This document shows positions 11,545 to 22,615 of a DNA stretch of 64,000 bases, piece by piece. The translations under genes were made by a program, and so were the position numbers. Origin of the DNA: Pseudovirgaria hyperparasitica (taxonomy: Eukaryota; Ascomycota; Dothideomycetes; Acrospermales; Acrospermaceae); NCBI RefSeq assembly GCF_010093815.1, contig NW_022985549.1, forward strand, positions 3,058,804 through 3,122,803. The letters run 5' to 3'. The notes beneath the pieces were generated by a model, which did no database searches, was not told the DNA's origin, and saw nothing but the letters and a program-made list of their open reading frames with translations. Within the stretch, counting starts at the first letter, position 1. The number at the start of each line of letters is the position of its first letter.

Positions 11545-12631
11545 ATGCCCAACCGTCTGTATCATCGCCACTCACAGCTTGCGCCCGTGCTAATTCAAGA
11601 CAGAATGATAGCGTCTGCCGTGGTGGTCCCAGAGGAGCAGCCGGCCCTTTCGCCTGCCGCGCGATCAGCCTCACCCCCTAAGAGCAAAAAACGAGGACTT
11701 TCCTTCGAATCTGACGAAGGTTCTAAACGACCTCGTATCAGCAAAGAATCAAATGAACACAATTTCAAGACAAATGGCTCATTAGATGACGCGTCTGAAC
11801 AAGGGCGGCGATCAGGTGCCCGCCGCGACGGAGCAGCAGAAGAGAGGAAGCGAGGACAAAGACTATTTGGCGCATTGCTAGGTACACTCTCACAAAGCTC
11901 GACATCCGCGACTCAAAAGCGTCGAGAAATTGAGAGAAGACAGCAGGCCAAAATCCGACAACAGGCAGAAGAAGACGATCAAAACATTCGGCAGAAATCT
12001 GATGAGCTTAGGCGCACGCGCGTTAAAGAACAGAGAAGCTATGATACTGAATCTGTACGTTTCCTTGTATGTATGGCGGTCGAAGTGGAACTGACGGCCT
12101 CAGATGCATCTTCGCCACACTAACACTGTCACAATGGCTAATTTTCTACGGACAAAGGCTGAGCCAAGGCTGGTGAGCTTGATTATCATGCCATTCACTT
12201 GAAGCTCTACTAACCACCTAAAGTTCTTTCGTCCGTGGGATCTCATGCCAGAAGAAGAAGACCAGATCAAGCGCCAAGTAGAGGATGCCGAAGCTGATAG
12301 AGACCGTGAGCGTGAAGAACATCGCCGCCGGGAGCAAGAGTGGGAGGAAGAGCAGGATGTCACACTCAATGATGCGCCGGGCGAGTCTCAGCCCATAGAG
12401 AGTACACAACGACCAGGTAACTCCGACCAACTCGATCCGGTTGGGCGGGAGGAACCCTCAAACGCTCCAGATGACATGGCCACCATTGATACTCACCATA
12501 CGGAACAAACCCACGACGCGGACAAGAATGTCGAAGACACACCAATTGTTCCGGTTGCGGAGGATGACCATGCTGGGGATGACAACGGTGAAGAGGTCCT
12601 TGAAACAGGAGAGGACACTGTACTATACTGA
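11545..12631 (+). CDS. Pinin/SDK/memA-domain protein
   Basis: Exons run from an uncertain start to 12054, then 12104-12172 and 12224-12631. The conserved pinin/SDK/memA block is clear: KRGQRLFGALLGTLSQ, a long charged coiled coil rich in Glu, Gln and Arg, then across the introns LRHTNTVTMANFLRTKAEPRLFF split over two junctions and FRPWDLMPEEE. The C-terminal third is acidic and disordered. In animals and fungi this domain marks splicing- and exon-junction-associated proteins. The start is ambiguous: Met at 11545 or 11605 lies in the main exon, while an upstream exon from 11427 with a GTAATC donor could also join in phase. A plain disordered N-terminus gives no help in choosing. Confidence 0.82.
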
Positions 12632-13938
12632 TAACGAACTCTGATTAGACGTGGAAATGCTTTTGCCACCAGGCCAGGGGACGTGTAGAAAAACGAACCA
12701 AGGGACCGTCATTCCCTGTACGACTCAATCACAACACGCATTAGTGATACATCGCGCAGAGCTACAAATTCTCGCATATGTAATAGGATCAAATAAAAGC
12801 TTGCACAGGCAGACTATGTCAGCTCAGTTTGTGGCAGGCATCTCTGATTCGTATCTTTATGTCCTGCTATGCGCGTCGCCACGACCTGACCTTCAACAGA
12901 AAAATGCGCATTTCATCGAAGACAGCAGATGCAGCAAGGAGGACACAAATAATCTCGCCTTATCACAAATCCTCGGGTATATGCACGCTCACGCTCTTCC
13001 TGTCCCAGGATTAGTCCCGAATTCTGCCAGGGTTTACGAGTTACCTGCTACGACACCAGTTACACTGCTAGTAAACCAAGAGCAACCTCTGTATGTTTGC
13101 GAACCTGCCAACCTAATCTGATTGGGCAAAGAGTCCGAATAAGTAGCATACTACCCAACAGGTCCGGGAACTGTATGGCTTATTCCACAAGTCTCCGCTC
13201 AAATAGCTTGGTGCAGTTGGCCCCTACCTTGCAAGATGATACCAAAAGAAAATCTCTACAGAACACTTACCCCAAGCAAACGATCCTGATAGCCATAGTC
13301 ATAATGGAATGTTAAAGCTATTGTTTTGCAACATCACGAGGGAGCTTATGTCTCAGTCCCAGACACTATCGCGTATCTGAGGTTCTCATGGACTTGATTC
13401 GCATGCCAATCATCTAATGTAATTTAAACCGCCTCAAAGTAGATGCGCCATGACAAGGAGAGCTTCTAGACCATTTTTTTATCTTGGCTCAGTGAGCCAG
13501 TTGAAATAGTGCACGTATGACGTCGCACTCAAATACCAGGGAGCCGCGACCGTGTTGAATTTTACATCAAGTGTTGCAGGTGAGACATCCAAAGTCGACT
13601 CGCATGTCAAGATCCATAACAAGCATACGTAAGAAGGCTGAGCTTGTGCTGCAGCTCGCCATGCTCCTCGCGTTTGCTCCAGTTTTAAGTCGTATACTAG
13701 CCGATATCAAGCCTCGGCTGCGATATCCGAGGACGAACGACTCCTCACCGTGAGCATTGCAAACGCCAGACAAGAAGAGAGATCCACCCAGGTCGTGCTA
13801 GGTGAAGTCGATCCGCAACGAGTTGAAGGTGAGAGCTCTAACAGAGGTACCAGTTGCATCTTGACTGTTCGTCTTGCCGGCATAGGCCGCTCGTCAGATG
13901 ATTCGAGCCAGTCTTATAGTCACCCAACAAGCTACAAC
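12632..13938. other. Intergenic, no gene recognised
   Basis: About 1.3 kb. A 156-codon frame at 12651-13121 (+) has no recognisable motif and an ordinary composition for non-coding sequence; I see nothing else supportable. Confidence 0.45.
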
Positions 13939-15392
13939 ATGCCTGCACGCACAAGCATCAAGCCTATCAAGCCGTACTCTGATCCGCGAGTCCAGCACAA
14001 GACTGCTGTGCTCAACGGTCAAACTTACCATTACCTGTTCGGGAGACCCTATAATGGGCCTGTGAGAGGGACTATTTTCCTAGTAAGCATCCTGTTGTGC
14101 CCTTGTTGCACCGTATCAAATGAGACCCGAGCTGCTTGTAAACAACGGTGCTGGGTGGAGGCTGCGGACGCTGACTGCGTTTGGCCCAGGTACATGGGTG
14201 GCCGGACTTGGCCATAGGATGGCGGTACCAAATCCCGTTCCTGTTGGAAATGGGATTTGTGGTTGTTGCTGCTGATATGATGGGATATGGGGGCACAGTG
14301 AGTTTTAACAAAGTGGGCACGCGCGAAGATCATGCTCATAGAAGCAGGATGCTCCTAAGGTTCCGCCGAATGATATCCGTCTCTATTCCTTGAAAAGAGC
14401 ATCCGATGATCTTGCTGAGCTAGCAAAACAGCTCGGTGTGAAGAAATTAGTCCTCGGTGGCCATGATTGGTGGGTGCCCCATAGTGATGAATATTGCAAC
14501 ATATACACGCTGACCTTTTCAGGGGTGGTATGGTCGTCTGGCGAATGGTTCATTTGTAAGTCATAGTTTCACCTATACCAGCGAGCTTCCTATCCTGATT
14601 GGCAAAGCCATCCAGAACTTGTGACGCACGTCTTTGCGATCTGTACTCCCTACGCAGCGCCGCAAAAAGAATATGCGTCTATTGAGAGCTTGGTTGACGG
14701 AGTCTTGCCGCAATTTGCTTATCAGATTCATCTGAGGAGTCCGGAAGTAGAAGGGAAGATCAACACTCGCGAGCAAATCAGACACTTCATTGACGGTCTT
14801 TATGGCGCCTCGGGACCAAACGCCGAGCTTGCTTTCGATCCATACAAAGGCGTACTTTTCGAGAACCTGCCGAAGTTACAAAGGGGACCTCTGCTCAGCG
14901 ATCAGGTGAGGAACGAGAACCGACTATGGCAGGAGTCTCTATTTACTCACTGTTGTATCTAATACAGGAGCTTGATTACTATACTGAGCAGTATAGTCGT
15001 ACCGGTCTCCATGGTCCAGGTAAGTGAAGATAGTGAGGCTGCAATAAGCTTTTTCATTAAAGTTTCTAAGTGAGTTGGTACCGTGCGAGAGAGGTCAATT
15101 GGGAGGAGGAGCAAATGTAAGTCTCCCTAAACGACCCTTCGCTAGTCACTAACAAAACTTTAGTCTGCTGAAGAAGCCAACGGTCGAGGTGCCTACGCTA
15201 TTTGTGCAGGCCAATCGAGACTCGGTTCTGTTTCCAGAGATGTCGAGGTACATGGAGAAGTATTTGAAAGACTTAACTAGAGGAGAGGTGGATGCTGGAC
15301 ATTGGGTGCTGATAGAGAAGCCTGACGCGGTCAACGCGCTCATCAAAGAGTGGCTTGAGAAAGTATTCCTAGGAGGTAGAAGCACCCTGTAG
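13939..15392 (+). CDS. Epoxide hydrolase-like alpha/beta hydrolase
   Basis: Eight exons join in phase: 13939-14082, 14190-14297, 14348-14469, 14523-14555, 14608-14905, 14968-15019, 15071-15116 and 15164-15392, giving 343 residues. The oxyanion-hole motif HGWP is at residues 50-53. The nucleophile is Asp in GGHDWGG (about residue 124), the second acid lies in QANRDSVLF (about 287), and the catalytic His is in GHWVLIEKP (about 314). Asp as nucleophile separates it from esterases and lipases and fits soluble epoxide hydrolases, which open epoxides to diols; a haloalkane dehalogenase-type activity cannot be excluded. It lacks a signal peptide, so a cytosolic role is likely. Seven introns in 1.45 kb is unusually many for this organism. 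Confidence 0.88.
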
Positions 15393-17271
15393 GTTTCGAA
15401 CGAGGGGCTCCAATAAGGCCAAGCTCTGCACGAAACATCGAGCCATTGATCTGAGCAGAGGAGCTCATCAGTGCGGGAGAGAGCCAATAGCTTTGTGAAG
15501 TAAAAATTGTAAACTGGTAGTGGAGTTCGAGGCATACAAATAGACGTCATGGCCTGTAAACCAAGCATGCTGCTCCTGTAGACTAATCCTTCCGATGCAT
15601 GAATGCTACTGATCTGGAGAACCGTGCGCACCAGCCAATGGCCTCCGGGCAGCACTGCCAGCACATTGATTGATGTTATGGTCACGCCTTTGTGCGTCTC
15701 AGGTAGACGTGTATGTGTCTGAGCCGCTAGGACGACCAACTGGCAAAAACACACTGCGATGCATAAGTATCTTATGCGCAGGTGGACGTGACCAAATAGT
15801 GAAATGAGAGCTCCTGATCAAACTCCAAGACGTGGATCAGCTTCTGTATACTTTGCATGTTCATTGGATGACGCAGAGAATCCCTAAATTGCAACACGCT
15901 CATATTGACATATTCGGATGTCGAACCATTAGCGGAAGATAGTAAATGCTATCTAGCAGCTCTTATATGACATACTAAAAGGTTACTCCCCTTCCTCAGT
16001 CTTGCGTAATGCTGTATACAGCGCACTCCATAAACGAAGGAGTTCTAATGCTTAGTCCACAGTCTGTATTCCCTAATTTGCGTAATTGAGCCCATACTTC
16101 TTGCTGTAGTAGATAGTCGTTGAGCATCTTTGCACGAATATTCCGTGGCTATTCGGGGTAACATGGCACTAGGTACCCTGGTATATGAGTCGTACTTGCA
16201 TCAAGGTTACTCTGCCTGTGTCACACCTGTGACACACAAAGATATGTAGTAAGGAGGTTCCATGATTAGCGAGATGCGTTGTCTTGGTTTTTGTAGCGCT
16301 TCCGTTCCTAGACGCCCACGAGCAAGAACCCGAACCTGCATACATAAGCCATTGCGTACCAGGTCTACTTCTCGTGCTTGCACTGTGCTCAGAAACCCAG
16401 CCATGTGTCAATCATGCTGCTTAAACTCGAATCAGGGCCTCGAATCTAGCTCAAAAGATTAGTGAATCTGCAGATGAAATGCAGCAGTCGACGTGTTCTT
16501 GATGGCTTCTCAGTGGTTCATTATCGAAGTCTTGATAAGGCCGATTCGACACCTTACAGGTTGAAGGCCACTTCGAGCCTGGTATAGCGCGCCCCGTCTG
16601 CATGTCTGAAGAGCCAACATATAATCGGGCAGTCCTCCTGCCAGCCGTATATAGGGTCAGAAATACAGCTCTGTAGCACGCTGCGCTATCGCCGTTTATC
16701 TCAATTCTGCTCTCGTTGGGCATCAGATCGATACAGGTTGCACAATTGACTAGGCACAGATTGATATGTTGAACAGCCTGTGCATCTGACCAATTGCCAA
16801 GTTGCATCATCCCGTAGACCAGCTTTTGCTTTATCGCCCTGTATGTCCGCTGGCGGTATCATGGCCCAGATAGTACTGCAGACGCTGATCCGCCCTCTAG
16901 TCACTTTCTTTTGTGGCTATCACTATCTTTTTTTACTTTGGTCGGAGTTTGACTCGAATCATTGGACCTTCACCTTGACATGTAGCCAGATGTATATCGG
17001 TCCGACAGGATGAACCACGAATTTGCAGCTCGAGCTCCGACGTGTGCATCAGGGACGCATGTCCTGGGACCATGACGTGACATGGATGCTGTGCAAATAC
17101 TTCTCCGTCGGCCTGTACAGGACAACGTTCTTGCCTATGTCGCCTTTGGTGATCATGGAATCTTGAAATCTATATGAGGTCCGCCACATGCCCGAGGAAG
17201 TTGGAGGAGCAGCGTTTGTCTTTACCGTGCTTCACTTTCCACAGCCGCATTGTTTGAATGATCCAACGACT
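15393..17271. other. Long intergenic region, no gene recognised
   Basis: About 1.9 kb between two tandem metabolic genes. Short reading frames only (largest 201 codons on the minus strand at 15149-15754, overlapping the hydrolase's last exon). No repeat or RNA gene recognised. Confidence 0.45.
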
Positions 17272-18656
17272 ATGGCTCCTTCAGCACTCTCGGATACGAA
17301 TCCAATCAGTGCTACGCACTATAACACCAAAAGCCAAATATTAGCTTCTGTGTTGCATGGGCCAAGAGATTTGCGGCTCGTATGCCAATCCGGTTTCTAT
17401 TCATGTCTCACCAACGTGGGGGCGTTGGGTGGTCCGCGTGGGATTAAGTCAAAACATCGCTGACTTGGAGCCTTAGGAAGTCAGATCTATATCAGACCCT
17501 GCACCTCACGAGCTCCAGATTGCCATTCGAGCCACTGGTGTCTGTGGGAGCGACTGCGCTTACTATCAAACGTTCCGGAATGGTAACTTGCAGGCAGTAG
17601 CCCCCCTTGCCCTTGGTCACGAGTCGGCAGGACTAGTGGTAAGCATTGGTGACGCTGTAACGGGCTTCCGAATCGGAGATCGCGTGGCGCTCGAGGTTGG
17701 CGTACCTTGCGACAGCTGCAGATCCTGTCGAAAGGGCCGCTATAATTTGTGTCCGAAGATGCGATTTCGAAGCAGTGCAAAATCTTTTCCACATTTTCAA
17801 GGAACCCTCCAGGAACGCATCAACCATCCGGCAAAGTGGTGTCATAAGTTTAGTGGACCTTGAATCATTTAGTGCAGCGCTGACATCAGCTAGGATTCCA
17901 GGAAATGTATCGTGGGATTCGGCAGCGCTCTTAGAGCCGTTATCCGTTGCCATTCACGCGACAAGAAGGGCGTGTATCGAGCAGGGTGACTCCGTGATCG
18001 TCTTCGGTGCAGGCACTGTGGGCCTTCTGACCGCTGCGATGGCAAAATTATCGGGTGCGACGACGGTGACAGTCGCCGACATAGATAGAGGACGTGTCGA
18101 CTATGCTATCGAACATGGCTTCGCGACCCGGGGACTTGTTGTGTATGTCGATACGCCGCGATCTCGGGAGGAAGACCAGTTTGCCGCGGCCAAAGATCTG
18201 GCGAACAAGGTCATGGAGGTAACTTGCGCTGGTGAAGTCGATTCTGAAGGTGCCGATGTAACATTTGATTGTACAGGCAAGGAGATCTGTATGCAAGCAG
18301 GTTTATACGTAGGTCTCTTCAAGCAACGTTAAGAGACGAAGGTGTTTACATGGTCCTTCTAGGCAACTCGACCAGGTGGCCAGCTCATCATGGTTGGAAT
18401 GGGAACCCCTGTACAGACCTTGCCCATATCAGCTTCTCTTCTGAAAGAAATTGATATCATAGGCATCTTTCGATATGCAAACACATATCCGACAGGTATC
18501 AAGATCTTGGCCTCCGGGAGACTACCAAGTATGGACAAGATGGTAACACATCGAATAAAAGGTCTCAGGGCAGCCAAGGATGCATTTGATTTGGCGTGCA
18601 GGACAAAAGACAAGGATGGTAAACTCATTCTCAAAGTGATAGTAGAGACTTCATGA
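17272..18656 (+). CDS. Zinc polyol (sorbitol/L-arabinitol-type) dehydrogenase
   Basis: Exons 17272-17379, 17477-17847, 17894-18308 and 18363-18656 give 395 residues of the zinc-dependent medium-chain dehydrogenase family. Catalytic zinc ligands are Cys59 (GVCGSD), His84 and Glu85 (GHES). Structural-zinc cysteines are at 114, 117, 120 and 128 (CDSCRSCRKGRYNLC). The nucleotide-binding fold begins at VIVFGAGTVGLL. The ALLEPLSVAIHA and GGQLIMVGMG blocks fit the sorbitol/xylitol/arabinitol dehydrogenase group, which oxidises sugar alcohols to ketoses with NAD(P)+. The exact substrate is not readable. The second intron has a weak donor (GTTTAG) but is the only choice that joins WCHK to the IPGNVS segment in frame. 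Confidence 0.88.
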
Positions 18657-19092
18657 GTCGATCGGAATCAGAAAGTTTCCGTGGCCTGTCTACCAGTCCA
18701 TTAGACGAGTGTTGGGTGGAGGCACTAAATTGAACCTCTATAGATTCGCCCCATCGAACAGTGAGTGTCCGTAGGTCCAAAAAAGCTGGCGGTCAAGACG
18801 CGAAGTGAGGATGCCATAGTGCCCATGCAGTGAAAACATGATTGAAAGGCTCAAGAAGTGGAGAAACGTTAAATGTTGCACGCGAGCGACCCGTACGATG
18901 TTTTAGTACTAGCGTCTCCGCGAAAACACGTGAAGTCGCCCTTCGATACGTCGTAGTTATGCGTAAGTGGTAACCAAAGTCAGAGCTTCAGAGCTCAAAC
19001 AAACCCACTCACAGTACGAATACCTCGATCCCTAGTATATGCCGTCTCGTATCGCCCCTGTCTAGCTTCGTAACTCACCGTACCTTACCAAT
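18657..19092. other. Intergenic before CSN6
   Basis: About 440 bases; 3' flank of the dehydrogenase and promoter of the CSN6 gene. No motif stood out. Confidence 0.5.
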
Positions 19093-20428
19093 ATGGCTGA
19101 AACAGAAGTAAATCCTCTTCTATCGACTGCGCGGGCAACCGACACCAGTCCCACCGTACAGTTACATCCTCTCGTCCTCCTCAATATATCCGATTATTTG
19201 ACGCGGCATACTCTTCGAAAACTCAACGTGCCTATTATCGGAGCTATTTTAGGTCAGCAAAATGGTCGGGAGGTCACTATGGAAGTGGCATTCGAGTGTA
19301 AGGTGCTTGATCAAGGGGACCAGTGGATAGTCGATGACGACTGGTTTCGAACACGACTAGAGCAGTGTGAGCAAGGGCATAACCATGTGAACGCAATGGA
19401 GGCTAATGCATATAGACAAGGACGTGTATAAAGTACCCGCCCTAGACTTCGTTGGATGGTACAGCATTGGACAGACAACCGGCCCCGAGACTCATCACCT
19501 TCTAATCCAGGAATACTTCCAGACACACAACGAATCCGCAATATTCCTACTCTTTCAACCCAATGTAGTGGCCAATATGGCTAGCGGGAAGCTCCCCCTC
19601 GCCCTTTTTGAGCCAGTCACAGAAGGAGTTGGCCCCGCGGACGTATCTTCCATGGAATTGGACGGCCCTCTGACCAAGTCTCTAAAGCTACGTGAGCTGA
19701 ATTACACGGTAGAAACTGGTGAAGCAGAGATGATCAGCGTTGACTTTGTGGCGAGAGGAGGTGGTAATGCGACTGCTATAGATGGCACCAAGCCACAACA
19801 AGTAGAGAAGAGCCCAAACGAAGCCGATAGCTCCACCAAGGGCAAGGGTAGAGCGAAGACAGACGAAACACCAACATCATACACCACTGAAGAGTATAAT
19901 CTATCCGCCGAAGATGAAGAGCTGTCATCCTCAATAATCGCAAAGAGCAATGCTATTCGCATGTTACACAAGCGCATCAACCTCATACAAAAGATCCTCG
20001 CCAAAACACCCACATCATATCTTACCGACTCAACACAACCTATAATCGCAAATGCCCCTTCGCAAACGCAGGACCAGATCATACTCCGTTCAATATCAGC
20101 ACTATTGGCTCGCCTGCTCATCCTCGCTCCACCAGACACCGCCACGTTCCAACAAGAGTCCGCTGAGGCTAAATCAGATGTAGCGCTCACAGGGCTGTTA
20201 TCAAGCATGCTAGCATCGGTTCAAGCAGCTAAGGAAATGGGTCGCAAATACGGCGTGGTCGAGGGTGTAAAACAAACAGCGCAAGCACGAAAAGGTGGCC
20301 TAGCGGGTCAGAGCACATTCATGGACACCATGCTATCTGAAGGAGGTTCCGGGTCAGGCGATCTCTACGGTGGTAGTGGAGGGGGTAGGCGAGGCAAAAA
20401 TACCTTTGGGGAGGGGGGTTATGTCTGA
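19093..20428 (+). CDS. CSN6: COP9 signalosome subunit 6
   Basis: Two exons, 19093-19366 and 19416-20428, give 428 residues. The MPN domain starts with VQLHPLVLLNISDYLTRH, then VPIIGAILGQQNGREV, and continues with the VPALDFVGWYSIG block after the intron. The metal-binding His-x-His of active JAMM proteases is absent, as expected for CSN6, which is the structural partner of the CSN5 deneddylase. The C-terminal part contains the helices used for complex assembly and ends in a Gly-rich tail. An insert rich in Lys, Ser and Thr (about residues 250-275) looks disordered. In filamentous fungi the signalosome controls cullin deneddylation, development and secondary metabolism. It converges on an unknown minus-strand gene. 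Confidence 0.93.
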
Positions 20429-20776
20429 GCGGGCTAACCAAGATTTTCGTATTTCTTCCACGACAGATCATATTCTGGACAGCGACTTGATACATGGCCC
20501 GCCGTCTCGCTCGACCGGAACTTCTATCCCTCTATGGTAAAATTATGACTTGCATTAGCGTAGCATGATAGGGAAACGGCATATTATAAACAACCGAAGG
20601 ACACGAAACGATTGATGTAAATTGTTCGAATATTTCCCGAAAGAACGAGATATCCAACTCCATGCAGCTGGCACTAACACATGAGTTTTAGGAGTGTCCA
20701 CTCGTGATACACAACGTACTTTCTTCAGGTAAAGCCCTGCGTGCCTTTCCCTCTTCTGAAGCGGCCATTGAAAACG
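20429..20776. other. Intergenic between convergent genes
   Basis: About 350 bases of shared 3' flank between CSN6 and the unknown minus-strand gene. Nothing else seen. Confidence 0.5.
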
Positions 20777-21943
20777 CTAGCACAGCCTCATGCTATAAAA
20801 CAGTTGCCATCCATTCGCATTTTCCACTACCCGGTCTGCTCCGACATCTTCCTCTGTTTCTATTTCAGCAGGCCACTCATCTGTGCCATCCTCACCACAC
20901 AGCCAAGCGCTTTCATCCACGCCATTCATAACCGGCGAATCTTCTGCGGTCCCGAGGACAGCACATGGAATACGTGTGGTACCATTGATGTTGTGACCGT
21001 CTTGAATAGGCCAGTAAAGACTCCCTGCATCAGTATTGAACATTGTTCGTGCGGTGAGGAAGTCTCGTGAGCTCTCTGTCGCGGTGCTCGCTTCCCATAC
21101 ATCATCCATTTCCTGGCCAGGTATTATTGTCCCAGTGTCGTCGACAGGTGGATTCCAATCCGGCACCTCAGCACCTTCAACGTTACCCTCCCCGAGGTAT
21201 TGATCACTCAGTCTCCTCTCTTCCCCGACCTGATTCTCTTCCTCTACACTCTCTGCATCAATGTGACTAAGCACATCCCACCCCGTACTCCCCCAGCCCC
21301 TGTCTCCCTTGACAACAACATCTTCCACCCGAACTTCGCGCCTCAACCCACTCCTTCCCACCTTGACCTTCCACCTCTCATGCGCAAACCTTCCTTCACG
21401 CCGCTCCGTCGGCCACATCCGCCGCACACGCCACTCCGCTTTCTCCCTTGCGTCCACAGCTCTGTCTAACTCCATCTTAAACATACTCATCGCCTTCCGT
21501 TCGGACTGGCTCTCAAGCTCAGTTCTAGGTGCACATTTTCCCGCCGCCCGTGTGCTTGTTGACCGCTTATATTGCGCCCAGGCAGACGTGTATGCGTCTC
21601 GTGCGGCAGCTTCAGCGCGTCGGGGCGCGACGAGAGCTAGGTTTGCGTGGCAGGTAGGGCATGGTGTCGAAAGTTGCAGGATCAGGGGTTCTACATCGTC
21701 GTAGCCACAGCAGGGTGCGTTTCGGGGGTATGTTCCTGATGTGAAAGGGTGTGAGACAGAGGCGTCCATTTCCGTGGTTGTCTCCAAGGCAGATGATCCT
21801 ACCAGGTTGGCGGAAGTGTCTGACTTGAAAGTGTATCGCAGCCCGGTGGAGCCGTATGGACGCCAGGAAAGGCATTTCGAAAGACGGATGCGGTCAGTGC
21901 GGTTACAAGGGCAAGCATAATGATATGCTATGGCGCGACACAT
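20777..21943 (-). CDS. Unknown fungal protein with N-terminal Cys motif
   Basis: A single uninterrupted frame of 388 residues. The N-terminus carries regularly spaced cysteines (MCRAIAYHYACPCNRTD and LSKC), and a second group appears near residues 77-98 (CCGYDDV and PCPTCH), a pattern that could bind one or two zinc ions. The middle is a charged helical segment rich in Arg, Glu and Ala; the C-terminal half is acidic and probably disordered. No catalytic motif, signal peptide or membrane helix is visible. The long open frame, the cysteine pattern and position support a real gene, but I do not recognise its function. Confidence 0.7.
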   Translation of the reverse strand: MCRAIAYHYACPCNRTDRIRLSKCLSWRPYGSTGLRYTFKSDTSANLVGSSALETTTEMDASVSHPFTSGTYPRNAPCCGYDDVEPLILQLSTPCPTCHANLALVAPRRAEAAARDAYTSAWAQYKRSTSTRAAGKCAPRTELESQSERKAMSMFKMELDRAVDAREKAEWRVRRMWPTERREGRFAHERWKVKVGRSGLRREVRVEDVVVKGDRGWGSTGWDVLSHIDAESVEEENQVGEERRLSDQYLGEGNVEGAEVPDWNPPVDDTGTIIPGQEMDDVWEASTATESSRDFLTARTMFNTDAGSLYWPIQDGHNINGTTRIPCAVLGTAEDSPVMNGVDESAWLCGEDGTDEWPAEIETEEDVGADRVVENANGWQLFYSMRLC

Positions 21944-22615
21944 TACGGTGAAAGTAGCATTCGATGAATAACTGGTCTAGATATCAGCCTTATGATAAGG
22001 ATGGAAGCATGGACAAGACTGATAATAACCACAAGAACCTTGTCAGGAGACGATGTAAAATCTAAGAATTTTTGTATTAGCTGGATTGAATGTGAGATGC
22101 CCAGAGTTGCCATATTAAATGATCTCATGACATGCCCACGGAATGGCTGCTATGCGTACCTGATATTATATTTCGAAACCATTGATCAAAAAAGATCCAT
22201 AAACAATTGCTTCGAAAGGATGCAATGAGTCAAGTTCAGCTAGTGGAAGAAGCCTAGTGTTCGACATCGTTCACTTGTGTTGGTGCAACACAGTCTTATG
22301 TACACACATGTACTGCTAACACACATATAAGGGCATAAGGTGATCCTGCCGAGTGAATGGAGAAATTTCCTGCTGTGTCAGAGGACAGGACCGTGTAGTT
22401 TTGGCGAATCTAAATAAATTTCGCCACTGTAGTACGACTGAGCACTATGTCATAAGTATGATGGAGTCCTTCATTCCTCTGTTCATCTGGAACACCGCAT
22501 GTCCTGGGTTACTTCGCATTTTTCGTAAAAATAGACACATGATACGCCACAGGGTATCTCAACTATGCACTGGACTAGAACAAAGAAATTACACAGGCTA
22601 GTGGCATGAGTCCCT
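21944..22615. other. Intergenic, no gene recognised
   Basis: About 670 bases between two minus-strand genes. Slightly AT-rich; only short frames seen. Confidence 0.5.

Noticed and set aside
12651-13121. 156-codon plus-strand frame
   Set aside because: No recognisable family, composition of non-coding sequence, no sensible splicing partners.
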